Part shown: in pieces, positions 6,701 through 13,471 of the stretch
Position numbering within the stretch: the first letter of the stretch is position 1
Layout: each line of letters begins with the position of its first letter
DNA from: Desulfovibrio sp. A2
GTDB taxonomy: Bacteria; Desulfobacterota; Desulfovibrionia; Desulfovibrionales; Desulfovibrionaceae
Direction of reading: 5' to 3'
Length of the DNA stretch: 16,815 bases
Assembly (NCBI RefSeq): GCF_000226255.1
Contig: NZ_AGFG01000047.1
Span: 1-16,815, forward strand
The notes under the pieces: model-generated
Seen by the model: only the letters and a program-made list of their open reading frames with translations
What the model was told of the DNA's origin: nothing
Database searches by the model: none
Translations under genes and position numbers: made by a program

Positions 6701-8365
6701 CTACTGCTGTTCGCTCTCGGTCTTGTCCGGGGCCGTGTTGGGATCGGCCTTGGCGAGGTCGAGGGGGTAGGCCAGCAGCATGGTCTTGCGGCTTTCCAGG
6801 CCCAGCGCGCCGGGGTGGGTGTTCACGCACAGCACGATGTCGGTGGTGCCGTCGTTGTTGAAGTCGCCCACGGTGAAGTCGGCCACGGAGCCCTTGATGC
6901 GGCGGGTCTTCCACTGCAGGTTCAGGCCCACGCCGTCCCAGTACATGGCGTGGATTTCGCCCTGCGGGAAGAAGCGGTAGCGGTCGAAGAACTGCGAGGC
7001 CGTGGAGATGGGCCGGTTGACCAGCAGTTCCCAGTTGTCGTCGCGGTCGAAGTTCACGGCGTACATGCGCAGCGGCACGAAGTACATGTTCTTCAACTGC
7101 ACGCGGTCCTTGCCAAGGCCGGGCATGGCCGGCTCCTCGGGCATGCCCTTGGCCGAGCCGGAGTAGGTCTCGTCGGTCTCGGACAGGCGGGCGCCCCGGT
7201 CGGTGTGCACGCGCAGCCGCTCGTTCTCGGTGAGGATGACGCACTTGTCGCCTTCGCCCTTGCCGCCGGGCAGGTAGGCGAAGTTGAACACGTTGGAGCC
7301 TTCGGGCAGGTCGAGTCGCTTGCCCATGACCAACTGGTCGCCACTCTTCATCATTTCATGCACGCCGGGCTTGAACAGGCGGGGGTTGTCGCCGCGCTGG
7401 CCGATGAGCGTGGGAATGTAGTCCGGGGGCAGCTTTTCCACGTTCAGGTAGAAGCGCACGCGGCGCATCAGTTCGATGAACTGGCCGCCCTTCCAGTTGA
7501 GAATGAACGATTCCGGCTCGCCCTTCTCGTTGTACGCGCTGACCACGATTTCCTTCAGGCCGTCGCGGTTCCAGTCGATGGTGCGGAGGTTCAGGCATTC
7601 CACCATGCCCGGCGAACGGTACTCGCCCATGGGGATCAGGCGGCCGCCGTCCCAGCGGTAGGCGTAGACGACGTGGTCGTCCAGCATGAGGATTTCGTTC
7701 TTGCCGTCGCCGTCCAGGTCATCGACGACGATGCCGATGGCCGAGTAGTTCAGCGACTGGCTGCGGATGCGGCTGTCGCCCTCGGGCGCGCCCGCATAGC
7801 GGAACTGCGGGTTCAGGTACACCTGCTGGGGCTGCGTTTCGTTGTGCACCAGCTCGGGGTTCATCTGGTTGACCACCTTGGGCGAAGCGTTGGCCGCGCC
7901 GCCCTCGCCGGGGCGCTTGAACACCTCGGCGTTGATGGAATCGGCCACGCCCTTCAACGCGGGGATGAGCCCGGCCACCTTGGCGTTGGCCGACTGGGGC
8001 CATTCCTTGCCGTCGCGGTCGCGCACGCGCACGTCCAGGCTGCAGTCCTCGCCCACCACGGTCACGCTGCCCCACACGGCGTAGTCGGCGCCCAGCGAGG
8101 CCTGGGCGGCCTTGGCCTGGGTTTCGCTTTCCGGGGGGGTGATCTTGGCGGCGGCGTCCTTGGACACGGGATGGAAGTTGTCCTTCCAGTACAGACGCGA
8201 GACGAGCATCTCGGGGATGGCCCGTTCGAGATACTTGTAGCCGGCGGGGCCGTTGACCTTGAACGGCAGCACGGCGAAGCTCTTGGGGGCGGGCGCGGCC
8301 ATGGCGGTGGCGGCGGAAAGCAGCAGGGCCAGCACGAGCGCCGCCGAGCGCATGAGCAGTTGCAT
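6701..8365 (-). CDS. Periplasmic FG-GAP/VCBS-repeat protein with TolB-like N-terminal domain
   Basis: The function is unknown. A Sec signal peptide occupies about 1-23 (RSAALVLALLLSAATAMA, cleavage likely after AMA), so the mature protein is exported. Residues about 28-145 (FAVLPFKVNGPAGYKYLERAI, LGADYAVWGSVTVVGEDCSLDVRVRD) resemble the TolB/FlgO-type amino domain that senses or builds envelope complexes. Four Asp/Asn-rich calcium-loop motifs typical of FG-GAP/VCBS beta-propeller blades follow: DDLDGDGKNEIL (215-226), DWNRDGLKEIVV (264-275), NFDRDDNWELLV (438-449) and DFNNDGTTDIVL (501-512). The tail is short and acidic. AAGGAGA at 8371-8377 fixes the start. Neighbours suggest no pathway, and the gene looks monocistronic. 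The domain reading is by eye. A propeller-like envelope or surface-binding role is inference. Confidence 0.85.
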   Translation of the reverse strand: MQLLMRSAALVLALLLSAATAMAAPAPKSFAVLPFKVNGPAGYKYLERAIPEMLVSRLYWKDNFHPVSKDAAAKITPPESETQAKAAQASLGADYAVWGSVTVVGEDCSLDVRVRDRDGKEWPQSANAKVAGLIPALKGVADSINAEVFKRPGEGGAANASPKVVNQMNPELVHNETQPQQVYLNPQFRYAGAPEGDSRIRSQSLNYSAIGIVVDDLDGDGKNEILMLDDHVVYAYRWDGGRLIPMGEYRSPGMVECLNLRTIDWNRDGLKEIVVSAYNEKGEPESFILNWKGGQFIELMRRVRFYLNVEKLPPDYIPTLIGQRGDNPRLFKPGVHEMMKSGDQLVMGKRLDLPEGSNVFNFAYLPGGKGEGDKCVILTENERLRVHTDRGARLSETDETYSGSAKGMPEEPAMPGLGKDRVQLKNMYFVPLRMYAVNFDRDDNWELLVNRPISTASQFFDRYRFFPQGEIHAMYWDGVGLNLQWKTRRIKGSVADFTVGDFNNDGTTDIVLCVNTHPGALGLESRKTMLLAYPLDLAKADPNTAPDKTESEQQ

Positions 8366-8446
8366 CAGGTTCTCCTTGGTTCAAGGCCGCATCCCCGCGC
8401 ATTTCCCGGAAGGGGAAAGGGGATTGCCTTGGCGCTGAAGGCTCTC

Positions 8447-8475
8447 ATAATATCTCTTGATGGCCGAAGCAACCA
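8447..8475 (-). promoter_or_regulatory. Possible promoter of the FG-GAP gene
   Basis: Within an otherwise GC-rich spacer, the minus strand has TATTAT (8447-8452) with TGGTTG (8470-8475) 17 bases upstream. The -10 is good and the -35 poor. The resulting leader would be about 75 bases. This is a weak call based on local AT-richness and position. Confidence 0.3.
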
Positions 8476-8562
8476 TAAGGTAGGAGCGGCGCTGCGTCGT
8501 CCGCCTTTCGTCGCATAGGCTGGAGGGGCGGAAGGCGCGCAACCGCGCCCCGCAGCCGGGCT

Positions 8563-8576
8563 CGCCAGCGCTGGCG
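8563..8576. repeat. 14-bp perfect palindrome CGCCAGCGCTGGCG
   Basis: It is self-complementary over all 14 bases, flanked by CCGG on both sides, and lies about 150 bases before the methyltransferase start. It may be an operator for either divergent gene or simply GC-driven chance. Confidence 0.4.
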
Positions 8577-8731
8577 TCCGGGAAGGTCGCGCACGCGGCG
8601 GCAACGCCACGGGCATGCTGGCCCAAACATCTTGGCCCAGTTCCGTTGCCCCCGTATGTCCGGCCTGTTTCCGCCATGTATCGGGCAGGCCGCCTCGCCC
8701 GGCACCATCAATCATGTTTCTCCGAGCGCCC

Positions 8732-10042
8732 ATGACCGCACCCGCCGCCCGCTCCTTCCGCATCGTGTGCCCGCCCGCCCAGGTGCCCCTGGTGGAAGAC
8801 CTGCTCCGGGCGCAGGGCTACGATTTTACCCCGGAACCGTTCTCGCCGTGGTGCCGCCGCCTGGCCGATGAGCCGCGCCCCCTGGGCGGCAGCCTGGCCG
8901 CATTCTTCGGGCTGATCTACATCCAGGACCGTTCCTCCATGCTGCCGCCGCTGGCCCTGGCCCCCGAGGCCGGGGCCGCCGTGCTGGACATGTGCGCGAG
9001 CCCCGGCAGCAAGACCGGCTTCCTGGCCCAGTTGGTGGGCCCGCACGGGCTGGTGGTGGGCAACGAGCCCAACCACACCCGCCTGGCCACCCTGCGCCAG
9101 AACCTGTTCACCCTGAATCTCGTCAACGCGGTGACCTGCTCGCACCCCGGCGAATCGCTGCCCCTGGCGGACGGCACGTGGACGCGCATCCAGTTGGACC
9201 CGCCGTGCTCCGGATGGGGCACGGTGGAGCGCAACCCCTCGGTGCTCAAGCTGTGGCAGGGCGACAAGGTCAAGCCGCTCATCGGCATCCAGCGGCTGCT
9301 GCTGGCCGAGGCCGCGCGCCTGCTGGCCCCCGGCGGGCGGGTGGTGTTTTCCACCTGCACCACCAACGTGCACGAGAACGAGGCGCAGGTGCTGCACGCC
9401 CGCGACGAGTTGGGGCTGGAGGTGGTTCCGCTGGCCCCGCCGCCCGGCTTCGTGTTCGCCGAGCCGGAACTGCCCGGCTGCGACGGCACCCTGCGGGTGG
9501 ACCCGGAACGCTCGGGCGCGCAGGGATTCTTCATCGCCTGCCTGCGCAAGCCCGGCGGAAATGGAGACGCTGGCCCCCTTGCGCCCTGCCCCCCGCTGGC
9601 CGACACCGAGCGGGTGCGCGCCGACGCCCTGCCTCCCTCGGCCTGGCCCGATGCCGGGCTGGACCCGGCCCTGCTGCCCGACGGCGTGGTGGCCCCCTTC
9701 GGCGACACCGCCTACTTCCTGCCCCGGCCCGCGCTGGAACGACTGCCCGCCGCATTGCGGTGGCGCGGCTACCCGCTGGGCAAGTGGGGCAAGGACGGCA
9801 TCCGTCCCTCGCCCCGGCTGCGCGGCCTGATGCCGCAAGCATCGCCAGCGGCCGCGCGCGACGCGGGGAGCGACAACATCGCCATCCTGCACATGGACGA
9901 CCCGGCGGACATCGCCGGGCTGCTCACCGGGCGCAGCATCGACGCGCCGCGCACCGCCTCCGCCGCACTGCTCTACTGGCGCGATCTGCCGCTGGCCCGG
10001 CTGCGCGTCAAGGGCGGGCGGGCCTTGTGGGCGGAACGCTAG
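8732..10042 (+). CDS. RNA (cytosine-5) methyltransferase, NOL1/NOP2/Sun family, RsmF-like
   Basis: SAM-dependent m5C methyltransferase acting on rRNA or tRNA. From the ATG at 8732 it has 436 residues. The SAM site DMCASPGSKTGFLAQ is at 86-100. Motif IV DPPCSGWG (156-163) and motif VI FSTCTTNVHENE (206-217) supply the two conserved cysteines, Cys159 and nucleophile Cys209 by family rule. The end of the catalytic domain is GAQGFFIACLRK (262-273). After an Ala/Pro-rich stretch, residues about 310-436 look like the PUA-like tail of RsmF/YebU-type enzymes: WRGYPLGKWGKDGIRPSP, LHMDDPADIAGLLTGRSI and LLYWRDLPLARLRVKGG. The start is uncertain. ATGs at 8714 and 8615 are in frame, and none has a strong Shine-Dalgarno. 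I chose 8732 because family-like sequence begins there. The exact RNA position modified is unknown; C1407 of 16S rRNA is the RsmF precedent. Confidence 0.88.
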   Translation: MTAPAARSFRIVCPPAQVPLVEDLLRAQGYDFTPEPFSPWCRRLADEPRPLGGSLAAFFGLIYIQDRSSMLPPLALAPEAGAAVLDMCASPGSKTGFLAQLVGPHGLVVGNEPNHTRLATLRQNLFTLNLVNAVTCSHPGESLPLADGTWTRIQLDPPCSGWGTVERNPSVLKLWQGDKVKPLIGIQRLLLAEAARLLAPGGRVVFSTCTTNVHENEAQVLHARDELGLEVVPLAPPPGFVFAEPELPGCDGTLRVDPERSGAQGFFIACLRKPGGNGDAGPLAPCPPLADTERVRADALPPSAWPDAGLDPALLPDGVVAPFGDTAYFLPRPALERLPAALRWRGYPLGKWGKDGIRPSPRLRGLMPQASPAAARDAGSDNIAILHMDDPADIAGLLTGRSIDAPRTASAALLYWRDLPLARLRVKGGRALWAER

Positions 10043-10112
10043 CCGCCGCACACGAAAAAGGGCGCAAGACTCCCGCGCCATCCGCCCCTCACCCTCTCTT
10101 TGGCCACGCTAC

Positions 10113-10178
10113 CGCAACGCCGCACTGCGGAAACCATCCGCCACGGCGCACGTCCCACGGCACGCCATCGGCGTTGCG
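10113..10178. repeat. 10-bp inverted repeat between convergent genes
   Basis: CGCAACGCCG (10113-10122) and CGGCGTTGCG (10169-10178) are perfect complements 46 bases apart, between the stops of the methyltransferase and the CysQ-like gene. The smaller CCGC-ACT-GCGG hairpin overlaps the left arm. It may serve as a bidirectional 3'-end structure. No U-tract is present. Confidence 0.4.
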
Positions 10179-10212
10179 TTCCCGGCCCGGCATTGGCAGT
10201 GCCCGCCCCGCG

Positions 10213-11199
10213 CTACCCCGCGCCGTTCTCCGGGGGGCCTACCGCAAGGATGGGGCCGTTGCGCAGATCGGCCTTGTTGTAGGCCAACGGCGTGCCGTCC
10301 AGCAGGGTGACGGCCCCGCCCGCCCCTTCCACCAGCGCCTGGCCGGGCGCGGTATCCCATTCCCAGGTAGGGTGCAGGCACGGAAAGACGTGCGCCGCCC
10401 CTTCCGCCACCAGGCAGAACTTCAGCGGGCCGCCCGCCTGCATGCGCCGATGCGGAAACAGCCCCGCGCGCAGCCTGTCCTGCGCGGCCGTGTCCGGCGG
10501 CGGGACCACGTCCGACGGGGCCGCCCCCCCCGCGCGGCCGGGAAAGGCCGCCGACCGGATGTCCGGGTGCGCCGCGAGAAAGGCGTCCAGCTTGGGCGTG
10601 CGGCGTACCCGGCCCTGCACCACCGTGGCGCGGGGCGGAAAGACGCGCGACGCGCGCACCGGCTCGGGCGGCGCGCCATGCTCCACCCGCCACGAACCGC
10701 AACCGCGCCCGCCATACCAAGTGACGCCCAGCGCCGGAAAATGCAGGATGCCCGCCGTGGGGTGGCCATGCTCCACCAGGGCCACGCACACCGCGAAATC
10801 GCCCTCGCCGTTCAGGAAACCGCGCGTGCCGTCCAGCGGGTCCACCAGCAGAAAGCGCGTCCAGCCCGCGCGCTCGGCGTGCGGAGGGATGCGTCCCTCT
10901 TCCGACAGCACGGGCAGCCCGGGCCGCAACCGGGCCAGGCCTTCGGCCAGCACGGCCTGCGCGGCGTCGTCCGCCTCGGTGACCGGAGAATCGTCGGCCT
11001 TGCGGCGGGCACTCGGGGCCGTTCCGCCGCACCAGCGCAGGATGGCCGAACCGGCTGCCTCCACCAGGGGCAACAGGTCGCGCAGGGGGAAGGACGCGGC
11101 GGTGACCGGAGCGGCGGAGCACCCGGGCCCCGCCGCACGTCCCCGTGCGTCCGCGCCTTCGCGGCATTGCTTGCATTCTCCCCGCTTCCCGTCGGCCAT
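10213..11199 (-). CDS. cysQ: CysQ-like 3'(2'),5'-bisphosphate nucleotidase / inositol-monophosphatase family
   Basis: Mg-dependent phosphatase of the IMPase superfamily. CysQ members hydrolyse pAp/PAPS-type nucleotides. The 328-residue protein shows SPVTEADDAAQAVL (71-84), VLSEEG with Glu100/101 (97-102), the metal-binding LLVDPLDGTRGFLNGEGDFAVCVAL (Asp120, Asp123), WEWDTAPGQALVEGAGG (279-295, Asp282) and YNKADLRNGPILA (307-319). The last motif and the GTRGF form favour CysQ over plain IMPase. There is a nonconserved N-terminal stretch of about 35 residues with several cysteines and an Ala/Pro-rich insertion at about 220-245. The start at 11199 has GGAGG at 11204-11208, which supports the extension being translated. 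The gene is divergent from the NlpC/P60 gene with 51 bases between starts. Substrate is inference. Confidence 0.87.
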   Translation of the reverse strand: MADGKRGECKQCREGADARGRAAGPGCSAAPVTAASFPLRDLLPLVEAAGSAILRWCGGTAPSARRKADDSPVTEADDAAQAVLAEGLARLRPGLPVLSEEGRIPPHAERAGWTRFLLVDPLDGTRGFLNGEGDFAVCVALVEHGHPTAGILHFPALGVTWYGGRGCGSWRVEHGAPPEPVRASRVFPPRATVVQGRVRRTPKLDAFLAAHPDIRSAAFPGRAGGAAPSDVVPPPDTAAQDRLRAGLFPHRRMQAGGPLKFCLVAEGAAHVFPCLHPTWEWDTAPGQALVEGAGGAVTLLDGTPLAYNKADLRNGPILAVGPPENGAG

Positions 11200-11250
11200 G
11201 GCCCCTCCGCATGCATGGGCATTTGCAGGATTTCGTGCTACAGGGCGGCC

Positions 11251-11937
11251 ATGCGCACCGCACACTCCGCCGGTCTGCCCCGGCGCGCGCACACCACATC
11301 CGCCACCGCCGCGCCGGAACAAGCCACCCAGCGCGGTACGGTCGGCTGCGCCCGCCGCGCAGGCCATGCGCCCATCGGACGGCGGGTCACCGCCCGCGCC
11401 ACGGCACGCCGCGCCGCGCTGGCCTTCGTGCTGCTGTCCGTTGTGGCACTTGCGGGCTGCGCGGGCAAGCAGCAGATCCTCATGGAACCGGAACAACAGA
11501 CCCAGGTCCGCCAGCAAACCGCAGCCGCGCCGTCGCAGGCGCTCATTCGCACCGCCCGCTCCGCGCTGGGCGTGCCCTACCGCAACGGCGGGCGCACCCC
11601 GGTGGAGGGCTTCGACTGCTCCGGCTTCGTGTGGTGGACCTTCCACCAGCACGGGGTGGACCTGCCCCGCACCTCGGAAGAACAGGCCGCCTGCGGCAGC
11701 CCCGTGCCCCCCGGCGGCGAACTGCGCCCCGCCGACATCATCGTGTTCCGCACCGGGTCGGGCCCGCTGGGTCTGCACACGGCCATCTACACCGGGGGTG
11801 GGCAGTTCGTGCACAGCCCCAAGCCCGGCGGCACGGTGCGCGAGGAAAGCCTGGCCGTGCACTATTGGCAGCGGGCCTTCATCGCGGCGCGGCGCATCTT
11901 CCGCACTGCGGACCAGAGCACGCCAAGCTTGCCCTGA
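11251..11937 (+). CDS. NlpC/P60-family lipoprotein (putative peptidoglycan endopeptidase)
   Basis: NlpC/P60 enzymes cleave peptide cross-links or stems in peptidoglycan. In this 228-residue protein a hydrophobic segment AALAFVLLSVVALAGC (55-70) ends in a lipobox, with Cys70 as the lipidated residue. The NlpC/P60 domain spans about 95-215. Its catalytic Cys123 is in FDCSGFVWW, and the histidines are His176 (GLHTAIY) and His188 (FVHSP). Also visible are ALGVPYRNGG (105-114) and DLPRTSEEQA (137-146). The oddity is about 50 Arg/Ala/Thr-rich residues before the signal-peptide core. No ATG, GTG or TTG lies between 11251 and that core, so either the signal peptide has a very long n-region or a rare start is used. 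The Shine-Dalgarno is weak. Residue +2 is Ala, so the outer membrane is the likely destination. Cell-wall function is inferred from family. Confidence 0.85.
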   Translation: MRTAHSAGLPRRAHTTSATAAPEQATQRGTVGCARRAGHAPIGRRVTARATARRAALAFVLLSVVALAGCAGKQQILMEPEQQTQVRQQTAAAPSQALIRTARSALGVPYRNGGRTPVEGFDCSGFVWWTFHQHGVDLPRTSEEQAACGSPVPPGGELRPADIIVFRTGSGPLGLHTAIYTGGGQFVHSPKPGGTVREESLAVHYWQRAFIAARRIFRTADQSTPSLP

Positions 11938-12051
11938 TCCGCCGCCCGCAAGCCGCCCATCCTCGCACCGCGGCCAGCGCCCGCATCGGCCACCGCGCGG
12001 GTTGCCGAACGCCCCCGGCCCCGATCGGCCCCCAACGCCTTTCGCCGCTCC

Positions 12052-12090
12052 AAAAAGAAACGACCGCACTCCGAAGGGGAATGCGGTCGT
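12052..12090 (-). terminator. Rho-independent terminator of the HU gene
   Basis: On the minus strand a stem (ACGACCGCA 12060-12068 with TGCGGTCGT 12082-12090, extended by TCC/GGA after one mismatch) is followed by the U-rich run complementary to 12052-12060 (TTTCTTTTT). It begins 31 bases after the HU stop. This is the clearest intrinsic terminator in the window. Confidence 0.88.
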
Positions 12091-12120
12091 TCGCGTCCGG
12101 ACGCGATGTAACTGCGAGCG

Positions 12121-12408
12121 TTACTTGTTCAGGCCTTCGACCAGGGTCTTGGCGGCCATGAACTTCACGGCCTTGCGGGCCGGAATGGAGATGCTCTGAC
12201 CGGTCTGGGGGTTGCGCCCCGTGCGGGCGGCCCGCTCGGTAACGGAGAACGCGCCCACGCCGGGCAGACGCACGCCCGCGCCATTGGCGACGCCGTCGGA
12301 AAGCACGCGGCAGAACGCGTCATAGGCCTTCTCGGCGCTCACCTTGGTCACGAACACATCGGGCAGCGCCTCTTTGAGGGCGGCAACAAATTCAGCCTTG
12401 GTCAACAT
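12121..12408 (-). CDS. hup: HU-family DNA-binding protein
   Basis: Small histone-like protein that bends and compacts DNA as a dimer. At 95 residues it is close to the family's usual 90. The N-terminal helices run through LTKAEFVAALKEALPD (2-17) and AEKAYDAFCRVLSDGVANG (25-43). The core turn VRLPGVGAFSVTERAARTGRNPQTG (46-70) contains the signature GxGxF and RxGRNPxTG. The intercalating-proline segment is ISIPARKAVKFMAAKTL (73-89). The start at 12408 has AAGGAGG at 12417-12423. A perfect TTGACA lies about 90 bases upstream, and a U-tract terminator follows, so it is a self-contained, probably highly expressed transcription unit. It is divergent from a MerR-type regulator. Sequence places it in the HU branch and not IHF with moderate certainty. 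Which paralogue it is cannot be told. Confidence 0.94.
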   Translation of the reverse strand: MLTKAEFVAALKEALPDVFVTKVSAEKAYDAFCRVLSDGVANGAGVRLPGVGAFSVTERAARTGRNPQTGQSISIPARKAVKFMAAKTLVEGLNK

Positions 12409-12473
12409 CAGGATGTCCTCCTTGCGCTATGCGGATTTCCCCCCGTAACCAAACCACGGTCAGCATGTCCCAC

Positions 12474-12502
12474 CCTATGCAGTGACCACGTTTTCTTGTC
12501 AA
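12474..12502 (-). promoter_or_regulatory. Sigma-70-type promoter of the HU gene
   Basis: The minus strand carries a perfect -35 TTGACA (12497-12502), a 17-base spacer and CATAGG (12474-12479) as -10, preceded directly by TG. The -10 keeps only the central ATA of the consensus. The leader would be about 60 bases and includes the Shine-Dalgarno. Confidence 0.55.
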
Positions 12503-12543
12503 TCGTTTCACGGCCCGCAAAGCAAGGAAACACGCCATTTTCC

Positions 12544-12561
12544 CCGTTCAGCACTCCGTTC
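12544..12561. promoter_or_regulatory. Direct repeat CCGTTC x2 in the HU/MerR intergenic region
   Basis: CCGTTC occurs at 12544-12549 and 12556-12561, a 12-base period. It lies between the candidate divergent promoters and could be an operator for the neighbouring MerR-type protein. Repeats this short can arise by chance. Confidence 0.3.
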
Positions 12562-12584
12562 TGTTGCGCTTGGTTCGCATTGCG

Positions 12585-12590
12585 TATAGA
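12585..12590 (+). promoter_or_regulatory. -10-like TATAGA for the MerR-type gene
   Basis: TATAGA at 12585-12590 is a good -10. The best -35 candidates are TGTTGC (12562-12567, 17-base spacer) or TTGCGC (12564-12569, 15-base spacer), both poor. Transcription would start near 12597, giving an 80-base leader to the start at 12676, or a leaderless mRNA if the ATG at 12598 is used. Confidence 0.4.
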
Positions 12591-12664
12591 AGACAGGATG
12601 TACACAGCCCCAGAGCAACAGGCATTGCGCACGCCGCCGGGCCGCGCATCCGCCACAACGCCAC

Positions 12665-12669
12665 GGGAG
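12665..12669 (+). promoter_or_regulatory. Shine-Dalgarno deciding the MerR-type start
   Basis: GGGAG is six bases before the ATG at 12676. The alternative in-frame ATGs at 12598 and 12496 lack a properly spaced site; AGG at 12598 abuts the start codon. Confidence 0.55.
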
Positions 12670-12675
12670 CATGCC

Positions 12676-13413
12676 ATGCCAGACGTCATGCCAAACGCCA
12701 CACCGCGCGATACCGCACAGACGCCGCCCCATCCTGCCGACGATCTGCTGACCATCGCCGACATCGCCCGCCGCCTTTCCCTGCCGGAATCCACCGCGCG
12801 ATACTACTGCAAGCGTTTTGCGGCGTTCATGCCCACGGTGGGCGACGGACGCCGCCGCCGCTACCGCGCGGGCACCCTGACCATCATCGAAGCCATCATT
12901 GAGGCCATGCACACCGCCCGCACCGCCAGCGCGGTGGAGGCCATCCTGGCCCGCAGCTTTCCCCGCAATGCCGCCGTGCAGCCCGCCCCCGGCCGGGCGA
13001 CGGCTGCGGAGCAACTTTCCGCAACCAGCGCCACCGCAAGCCCGGCCGTCCAGCCGGTGACGGTGACGGAAGGCGCACCTGCCCCGGCCGCCGCCACTTC
13101 CACGCTTTTGAGCGGCGGCGGCATGGAGCCCGGCCATGCGCTGTACGCGCTCATCGAACACCAGACCCGCGCACTGGACACCATCGCCGCCGCCCTGTCC
13201 ACCCTGGCGGCGCGCCAGTCGGCCATCGACCTTCTGGCCGACCTTGCCCGCACCGCCGAAGGCGAGGTGGGCAACATCCGCAAGGATGTGGAAACGCTGC
13301 GGCTGCTGCTGGATTCCTCGGAAAAGATCCACCAGCAGGACCTGGACCAGTTGCGCGACTGGCTGGGCCGGGTCATCGCCGACCGGCGGCAACGCACCCG
13401 CGAGCAGACGTAG
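12676..13413 (+). CDS. MerR-type HTH protein with helical C-terminal tail
   Basis: Probable DNA-binding protein. In the 245-residue form starting at 12676, a MerR-like winged helix covers about 24-80 (LLTIADIARRLSLPESTARYY, then FMPTVGDGRRRRYRAGTLTII, which matches the wing R(R)RYR pattern, and a helix to 80). An Ala/Pro/Thr-rich linker spans about 97-150. The remainder, about 152-245, is predicted by eye to be long amphipathic helix with heptad-like Leu/Ile spacing (ALDTIAAALSTLAARQSAID, VETLRLLLDSSEKIHQQDLD). It therefore lacks a metal- or drug-binding domain of classic MerR regulators. The layout of MerR-like head, linker and coiled coil recalls RacA-like chromosome-organising proteins, but no homology is claimed. 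It is divergent from HU. The target is unknown; autoregulation or HU control is only a positional guess. Confidence 0.78.
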   Translation: MPDVMPNATPRDTAQTPPHPADDLLTIADIARRLSLPESTARYYCKRFAAFMPTVGDGRRRRYRAGTLTIIEAIIEAMHTARTASAVEAILARSFPRNAAVQPAPGRATAAEQLSATSATASPAVQPVTVTEGAPAPAAATSTLLSGGGMEPGHALYALIEHQTRALDTIAAALSTLAARQSAIDLLADLARTAEGEVGNIRKDVETLRLLLDSSEKIHQQDLDQLRDWLGRVIADRRQRTREQT

Positions 13414-13471
13414 CCGCCGGACGCGGCCAGACACGGCCGGACACGGCCCCCGCGAGGTTCACATACCCGGC

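Larger units (their letters stand above)
8366..8731. other. Divergent intergenic region (366 bp)
   Basis: This space separates the divergent FG-GAP and RNA methyltransferase genes. It holds an AT-rich patch at 8447-8480, a small hairpin (GGCGCG 8534-8539 / CGCGCC 8544-8549), a perfect 14-bp palindrome (8563-8576) and a 7-bp direct repeat TGGCCCA (8619-8625 and 8633-8639, period 14). I see no RNA gene. A 31-codon minus-strand frame starting at 8476 has no Shine-Dalgarno and is not called. Confidence 0.6.

Noticed and set aside
6659..8518. 619-codon plus-strand open frame across the FG-GAP gene
   Set aside because: It is a Val/His/Gly/Leu-rich shadow with no ribosome binding site. The opposite strand has a signal peptide, clear motifs and a Shine-Dalgarno.
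8992..11250. Long in-frame extension upstream of the NlpC/P60 gene
   Set aside because: It runs out of frame through the RNA methyltransferase gene and antisense through the CysQ-like gene, and encodes low-complexity Arg/Ala/Gly sequence.
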